Assembly (NCBI GenBank): GCA_958510875.1
Contig: OY294068.1
Span: 159,314,388-159,378,387, forward strand
Reading direction: 5' to 3'
Length of the DNA: 64,000 bases
Origin: Endomychus coccineus
Lineage: Eukaryota; Arthropoda; Insecta; Coleoptera; Endomychidae
Shown here: piece after piece, positions 58,865-64,000 of the stretch
Numbering within the stretch: position 1 is the stretch's first letter
Layout of the letters: each line of letters begins with the position of its first letter
Made by a program: the position numbers and the translations under genes
Notes under the pieces: generated by a model
The model's input: only the letters and a program-made list of their open reading frames with translations
Database searches by the model: none
What the model was told of the DNA's origin: nothing

Positions 58865-59470
58865 TGCAGGGATTATGTCTTGGTGATGGAGCAAGACGAG
58901 TCGACTTTTGCCAGTTCATGGTCATAAAGATGACCGGAGATCCGAGATTTCTTCATGAGATTATATGTTACTGGAATCGAAATTCAGCAGGCAAGAAATT
59001 GTAAATCGCCGAAATAATTACTACTGGGCACAAGATAATCCACATGTCATTAGGGAGCACAAGCACCAGGATATCTTCAGTTCTAATGTTTTTCATTCAA
59101 TTATGGACAATAGAGTTGAATATCAAGTGTACGATGAAAATTTGAATGAGGCTAGACATCTGGAGATACTCAAAGGGTTTGTTAGTGACTCACCTCCACG
59201 TGACAGAGCAAACAGTTGGTATCAGCTGGATGGTTCTCCAGCACAGTCCACTATAACTGTACACCAGCAGTTGACCTTGATGTTCGAGGATCGGTGGATT
59301 GGTCCACAGGGACCCTGAAACTGACCACTCAGATCACCTAATTTGACACCCTTGAAGTTTCAAAGTTCAAACGAACTTCGGAGCTCTGTTTCGCAAGGAG
59401 TATATGACAAAGTTATTCAGTGTTTAAACCAAAATGGCGTGCATATAGAACAATTATTGCAATTTTACAT
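58865..59470 (+). pseudogene. Transposase catalytic part, continuing after the LINE
   Basis: Begins VQGLCLGDGARRVDFCQF and DPRFLHEI. The frame then slips exactly where the first catalytic Asp (TDES type) is expected: the bases for T, E, S and K remain but the Asp codon has lost two bases. The next frame gives SKFSRQEIVNRRNNYYWAQD and NPHVIREHKHQ, then YQLDGSPAQSTITVHQQL (second Asp kept, His to Gln) and DRWIGPQGP. The third catalytic block reads RSPNLTPLKF instead of RSPDLTPLDF. All this indicates an inactive protein. Confidence 0.7.
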
Positions 59471-60372
59471 TCATTTATTATTTCTTGTCATTATGTTCCA
59501 TTTTTCTTATGTTTTTCATTTGTTATTACGTTCTACATATTGTAATGTTCCTGTGTTGTTTTCATATTTTAATTGAAGTGAATTCCATTCTGTTTCGAAA
59601 GACATACGATGTTTTGGTTTCTGTCAAAAAAAACATTAAAATAGAAAATATGGATTAACAAGAAAACCGTCAGAAATAGGCATATAGTCAATTGATACAG
59701 AATCAAATTCTGCATCCGACCGTTTAATAAATGCAGGATGTGGCATCTGAAATAATGAAATTTTCCAACTTTGGAAATGATGTACTTGGTCATCAAATTT
59801 TGAATGCGATAAATTAGTTGTTGATGTGGATTTTGAAAGTATCATTCCTGTGCTTCCGTCCATCTCAGAAGCGCTTACGACCAGTCGAAAATGAGCAAAA
59901 GGCGCAGTGTACAAAATAGGGCTACATCTAACAAAATTTTCAAAAAACTCAAGAAATCTAAGGAAAACAAAGATTGGTTTAGAGAAACTTGATACAACCC
60001 ATCATGAAATTTTTACAAGCATCCAAAAAGGAAATAACATACCGAGTGTTCCATTTAAAATAAGGAAGTTGATAACGACTTACGGTACAACCGGAAGTGA
60101 AATGATCTCCAAAATATTTTGAAATGAAAGAGAATCTTGAATGACCCTGGAGTTTAAAAATTCATATTTCTAAGTTTTTTCTAACCACTAAACTTCTATC
60201 GAACGGCTACCGTCAGAAACTCGTTATATTCTCCTATAGCGGCCAAATGATAGGTGAAATTTTGAAAGAAACTAAATATGATACACGAAATTTACTAACA
60301 AAAAAATCAAATGTCGCACCTTAATCAGTTTTCGAGGTATTGAACAGAACGGTCGGTCAAAATACTCGACAC

Positions 60373-60572
60373 NNNNNNNNNNNNNNNNNNNNNNNNNNNN
60401 NNNNNNNNNNNNNNNNNNNNNNNNNNNNNNNNNNNNNNNNNNNNNNNNNNNNNNNNNNNNNNNNNNNNNNNNNNNNNNNNNNNNNNNNNNNNNNNNNNNN
60501 NNNNNNNNNNNNNNNNNNNNNNNNNNNNNNNNNNNNNNNNNNNNNNNNNNNNNNNNNNNNNNNNNNNNNNNN
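60373..60572. other. Assembly gap, 200 Ns
   Basis: Exactly 200 unknown bases, a conventional placeholder, so the true distance between the flanks is unknown. ORFs drawn across it are artefacts. Confidence 0.98.
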
Positions 60573-60692
60573 GGTAAGAACAACTGAGGCGCCTCTCTTC
60601 TTTTTCCCGAGACGGTTTAGTGAATTTCCTGGCCGGACCAATTTCCAGTTCCATCAAGTTCCAAGCCCTACGAGTTCCTTACGAGCCCTGAG

Positions 60693-60818
<126 letters not shown>

Positions 60819-60953
60819 TTTAAAGTTTCTTTGCCTAATTGGCCACTATCGTGTATGTAACTTAAGAGATATAGAATTAAATTTTCTGAATTATGAAGAT
60901 AACTTAGATAATTTAACATAGGATTATAAAGATGAATAAACGTAAAAGATTGA

Positions 60954-61025
60954 ACCATAGGCGGGATTCGAACCCACATTTCTGGATTTCTAGTCCAGGG
61001 TGTTTACCAATTACACCACTTCGGT
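60954..61025 (-). tRNA. tRNA-like sequence, anticodon AGA by position (copy 1)
   Basis: A 72-base cloverleaf can be drawn. The 7-bp acceptor stem (ACCGAAG/CTATGGT) has one G-T pair and one A-A mismatch. The D stem is GTGT/ACAC with a TTGGTAA loop, the anticodon stem is CTGGA/TCCAG with loop CTAGAAA, and the T arm is GTGGG-TTCGAAT-CCCGC. A-box and B-box (GGTTCGAATCC) promoter elements are present. AGA would specify serine, but the variable region is only 4 bases, whereas tRNA-Ser has a long variable arm. A tRNA-derived SINE or pseudogene is at least as likely as a true tRNA. Confidence 0.5.
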
Positions 61026-61426
61026 CCTGTTAGATTTTTATATTTTTGTAAATATAAACCTCTGAAAGGACAGTAGATCATTGATGAACACAATGCGATT
61101 CGATGCCCTACCATAGATCAACTATTCACGCACATTCATCTGAAGTTCAGTCGTTTTTTGAAGTAAGGATTGTAGGTTAGTACTGCTATGGTTGGCAGTT
61201 ACTTGACAGTTCTTATTCAAATGACAGCATCCCGGTTCTTATATATTTCAATAGAACTGACTGAGAATTGTTCTGGTTAATTATAAACAAGTTTAAAGTT
61301 TCTTTGCCTAATTGGCCACTATCGTGTATGTAACTTAAGAGATATAGAATTAAATTTTCTGAATTATGAAGATAACTTAGATAATTTAACATAGGATTAT
61401 AAAGATGAATAAACGTAAAAGATTGA

Positions 61427-61498
61427 ACCATAGGCGGGATTCGAACCCACATTTCTGGATTTCTAGTCCAGGGTGTTTACCAATTACACCACTTCGGT
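61427..61498 (-). tRNA. tRNA-like sequence, anticodon AGA by position (copy 2)
   Basis: Identical to copy 1 across all 72 bases, in the same orientation, with identical flanks. See copy 1 for the structure and the reasons for doubt. The downstream sequence lacks an obvious T-run terminator close to the 3' end. Confidence 0.5.
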
Positions 61499-61710
61499 CC
61501 TGTTAGATTTTTATATTTTTGTAAATATAAACCTCTGAAAGGATAGTAGATCATTGATGAACACAATCCTTACTTTAAAAAACGACTGAACTTCAGATGA
61601 ATGTGCGTGAATAGTTGATCTATGGTAGGGCATCGAATCGCATTGTGTTCATCAATGATCTACTATCCTTTCAGAGGTTTATATTTACAAAAATATAAAA
61701 ATCTAATAGG

Positions 61711-61782
61711 ACCGAAGTGGTGTAATTGGTAAACACCCTGGACTAGAAATCCAGAAATGTGGGTTCGAATCCCGCCTATGGT
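61711..61782 (+). tRNA. tRNA-like sequence, anticodon AGA by position (copy 3)
   Basis: Same 72 bases as copies 1 and 2 on the opposite strand. The AGA triplet is at 61745-61747. The 3' flank (TCAATCTTTT) gives a T4 run soon after the end that could act as a polymerase III terminator. The same flank is present, complemented, beside the other copies. Confidence 0.5.
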
Positions 61783-61875
61783 TCAATCTTTTACGTTTAT
61801 TCATCTTTATAATCCTATGTTAAATTATCTAAGTTATCTTCATAATTCAGAAAATTTAATTCTATATCTCTTAAG

Positions 61876-61876
<1 letters not shown>

Positions 61877-61960
<84 letters not shown>
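61877..61960. repeat. (TA)n microsatellite, about 42 repeats
   Basis: TA tract between tRNA-like unit C and the gypsy LTR. In unit C it replaces the segment that in units A and B continues to the AAGTTTAAAG end. Confidence 0.95.
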
Positions 61961-61962
<2 letters not shown>

Positions 61963-61971
61963 ATACTTAGT

Positions 61972-62315
61972 TGATCGGGGTTTATGACACCAATAAATAA
62001 ACACAGCTGAGTTTCTGTAATAAACGTTTTAAAGTTTTATTAATTCTAACAACAAAAATACTATTTACAAAACCATTACCTGTAATAAACGAAACGACAT
62101 TTAATGTTCATTCACTATTAATGTCAGATCCTAACCACAAGTATTTATTAAGCAATTCACCTTATTTACTTTATTATTAAAAAGTACGTGTTTTTAGCAG
62201 CAACGATCTTTTCCTTCTCCTCTCCGGTTATGTCTGCGCACTCGTGCTCTACCACACCGGCGCTCGACAGAGCGCGGGAATATTTGAAGAAAATGACTGC
62301 ATTTTCTTTACATCA
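61972..62315 (-). mobile_element. 3' LTR of a Ty3/gypsy element
   Basis: On the minus strand this 344-bp segment begins TGATGTAAAGAAAATGC and ends CCCCGATCA, that is TG...CA. It is preceded by the purine tract GGAGGGG (62316-62322), the polypurine tract that primes plus-strand synthesis. AATAAA-type signals are present within it (for example the complement of the TTTATTAT stretch at about 62167). The element is inserted beside the (TA)n tract. The 5' LTR lies outside the window, so target duplication cannot be checked. Confidence 0.75.
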
Positions 62316-62321
62316 CCCCTC

Positions 62322-64000
62322 CTACGCGAGAAAAAAATTCACATTTTTTTCAGTAGGCTTTTGGAGTGGGATCAACTTTGAGACGTGGAAAAGGTTTGAT
62401 TCCGATTTTCTGTGACCAGTATTTATTTTATAAATTGACTTCGATATTCTTTCCATGATCGTGTATGGTCCAATTCTTAGCTCTTCGAGTTTTTTCCTGT
62501 TTAGCTTGTTGCCGTTCTCGACGAAAACTATATCACCAACCTTCAAATCAATATCTTTTCGTCCTTTATCGTAGATCTTTTTATTATAATTATGAGATCT
62601 TTTAGAGTTTTTTAAGGCCATCTCTCTATCATTAATCCAGTCTTGTCCTGTGACTACTTTCTTCAATTCTTCTGGTAAAATTGAGTCGTTTGTACCATCC
62701 ATAAGGTAGGCTGGTGCGTATCCAGTAACATTGTGTTTTGTCAAGTTATACTTTTGAACGCACTCGTGTGCTATAGTAGTCCAGGCCCTTTTCTCATCAC
62801 CATCATTGATTTTACATCTGATTTTATTGACCAGTGTTTGGTTCAGACGCTCATTCATTCCATTTGAGAACGGGGAGTCTGCTGTCGTGAATATTAATGG
62901 TATTTTTCTCTCATCCAGAAAATTTTTAAAATCTTTTGAATTTATGCCTGGATATTGGTCCGAGAGAATAGTGTTTATTTTTTCTGATTCTGTGTTTTGA
63001 TCCAGTAGCTTTATAAAATCTGTTGCGTTTTGCGTTCTTGAAGTTTGGATGTAAGCGTATCTTGTAAAATGGTCAATTAACAAATGAAGGTACTTCTTCG
63101 TCGATCGGGAACCGCCAAAACCTCCCACAGTGTCAATTGACATGATGTCAAAAGGAGTTGTGGCTGGACCTAGGTGAGACAATAATCCATATTTAGGTTT
63201 CCCTCTGGTTTTATTTTTTAAACCTACTATGCAATTTCCACATATCACTTTAATATTTTTTATTAAGTTTTTTGCCGTGTAGTGTGGGCATATGTTTTTT
63301 ATCATCTGTTGAATACCTAGGTGGCACATCTCCTCATGAAAAGTTTTTAAGAATTTTAGGCTAAATTCTTCTGTTAGGATTATTTTTTCTTTTTTTCTAA
63401 CTTTTTTATAAAAAATGTCATGTTTTGAGATCAAATTTTTCTTATTTATTTGTATCTCTTGATTTTTATTCTGATCTTCGATTACGTCTATTAATTTTAT
63501 CAGATTTACAACTTTAAGTTGTTCTTGTACATCGTAATCTGGATCGAGGACTGGATTTCTGCTCAGGCAATCGGCTTCAAGATTGTATTTTCCTGGCTCG
63601 TATTTTATCTTGATGTTATACTGTGACAGATAGTAAGTCAAGTCTCCCAGTTCTTCATCAGGCCTTGATTTTATATTTAAATCTTCCAGCGGCTTGTGAT
63701 CTGTGTAGACTGTGAATTCTTTTCCTATTAATAAGTGCTGCCAATATTTTACACATTCTTTAATTGATAAGCATTCCAGGTAAATGGCCTTTTTTCGTTT
63801 TTGATATTCATTAAGCTTTTTTGAAAAGTAGGCCACAGGCTTTTCGTTTCCGTCTTTTTGCGGTTGTTTAGAAACGGCACCAAGTCCGAGTAAGCTAGCG
63901 TCTGTATAAATATTTATTGGTCGATTTTGGTCGAAAATCGCCAGTACAGGCTGCGTGCATAGGATGTGTTTCATTTCATCAAAAGAATCTTGGCATTCTT
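62322..64000 (-). CDS. Ty3/gypsy pol, C-terminal part: RT end, RNase H, integrase (partial)
   Basis: Open from the window edge (the frame continues upstream of the Met at 63974 as ECQDSFDEM) to a TAG at 62322-62324. In order: the end of the RT (LCTQPVLAIFD), RNase H (INIYTDASLLGLGAVSKQ, ECLSIKECVKYW, VYTDHKPL), the integrase zinc domain (FHEEMCHLG with CGNC), and the catalytic core with D, D and E in IDTVGGFGGS, LSDQYPG and NGMNERLNQTL. The tail (LKVGDIVFVENG, RIGPYTI, HVSKLIPL) is the GPY/F module. Over 550 residues no stop or frameshift is seen. The stop codon overlaps the polypurine tract, so no env gene follows. Protease and most of the RT lie outside the window. Confidence 0.9.
   Translation of the reverse strand, partial: ECQDSFDEMKHILCTQPVLAIFDQNRPINIYTDASLLGLGAVSKQPQKDGNEKPVAYFSKKLNEYQKRKKAIYLECLSIKECVKYWQHLLIGKEFTVYTDHKPLEDLNIKSRPDEELGDLTYYLSQYNIKIKYEPGKYNLEADCLSRNPVLDPDYDVQEQLKVVNLIKLIDVIEDQNKNQEIQINKKNLISKHDIFYKKVRKKEKIILTEEFSLKFLKTFHEEMCHLGIQQMIKNICPHYTAKNLIKNIKVICGNCIVGLKNKTRGKPKYGLLSHLGPATTPFDIMSIDTVGGFGGSRSTKKYLHLLIDHFTRYAYIQTSRTQNATDFIKLLDQNTESEKINTILSDQYPGINSKDFKNFLDERKIPLIFTTADSPFSNGMNERLNQTLVNKIRCKINDGDEKRAWTTIAHECVQKYNLTKHNVTGYAPAYLMDGTNDSILPEELKKVVTGQDWINDREMALKNSKRSHNYNKKIYDKGRKDIDLKVGDIVFVENGNKLNRKKLEELRIGPYTIMERISKSIYKINTGHRKSESNLFHVSKLIPLQKPTEKNVNFFLA

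Larger units (their letters stand above)
53652..60226 (+). mobile_element. DNA transposon with ~600-bp TIRs, interrupted by a LINE
   Basis: The left arm (53652-54235) and right arm (about 59590-60226) are diverged inverted copies, estimated by eye at roughly 70% identity. They share TTTCT.ACGGTAGCCGTTC at the tips, CACTTCCGGTTGTA, GGAATGATACTTT and CAAAATTTGATGAC in order. TA flanks both tips (53650-53651 and 60227-60228). Between the arms lie two parts of one transposase (54362-54690 and 58865-59470) separated by a LINE and a second LINE 3' fragment. Without insertions the element would be about 2.4 kb. Long TIRs with a Tc1/mariner-type transposase are unusual. Confidence 0.78.

Noticed and set aside
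61711..61782. Calling the tRNA-like sequences confident tRNA-Ser(AGA) genes
   Set aside because: The variable region is 4 bases, there is an acceptor-stem mismatch, and the copies sit in a repeat. Kept as tRNA-like at moderate confidence.
62806..63000. Plus-strand 64-residue ORF
   Set aside because: Antisense to the gypsy integrase.

Overview
This is an AT-rich, gene-poor stretch of a eukaryotic nuclear genome, almost certainly an insect and possibly a beetle or hemipteran. The evidence is the dense mixture of insect-type transposable elements: Tc1/mariner, hAT, P-like, several LINE lineages, Pao/BEL and Ty3/gypsy. Further support comes from long microsatellites, the absence of operon structure and a 200-N scaffold gap at 60373-60572. 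No convincing host protein-coding gene was found. Nearly all coding signal is transposon-derived, and most of it is broken by stops, frameshifts and deletions.

Layout. 1-6.6 kb: an LTR-like repeat with a possible gag start, a THAP/P-element-like pseudogene, and a LINE reverse transcriptase split by a younger LTR-like insertion. 7.9-10.4 kb: mariner-like noncoding sequence, a degenerate minisatellite with an inverted copy, and a LINE 3' end. 11.5-17.8 kb: a Jockey-like RT pseudogene, a second copy of the LTR-like repeat, a mariner remnant, and opposing fragments of one LINE family. 18.5-33.5 kb: an LTR-like repeat, two related hAT copies (19532-21854 and 30919-33033) carrying the same nested MITE, a noncoding TIR element (22661-23678), deleted mariners, a long foldback element (30024-30915) and a clean MITE with a perfect 8-bp target duplication (33301-33543). 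34.9-40.2 kb: a Pao/BEL integrase remnant, an R1-like LINE fragment and a mariner-like element with 106-bp TIRs. 40.9-49.6 kb: a dispersed repeat family in both orientations with several LINE fragments in or near it. 51-60.2 kb: RNase H and transposase remnants, then a DNA transposon with roughly 600-bp TIRs interrupted by a nearly complete LINE whose 232-residue ORF1 is open. 60.3-64 kb: the scaffold gap, (TA)n tracts, three identical tRNA-like sequences in a palindromic duplication, and a Ty3/gypsy element (LTR plus open pol) running off the right edge.

The elements do not form one pathway. The window is a record of successive nested insertions: DNA transposons with terminal repeats, LINEs that copied themselves by target-primed reverse transcription, and LTR retrotransposons. 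The most intact coding units are the Ty3/gypsy pol at the right edge and the LINE ORF1 at 54762-55460. The main unusual structures are the long-TIR transposon with its nested LINE, the tRNA-like palindromic cluster, the foldback element and the unclassified TIR element. Every identification rests on reading translations and terminal repeats by eye, with no database search.
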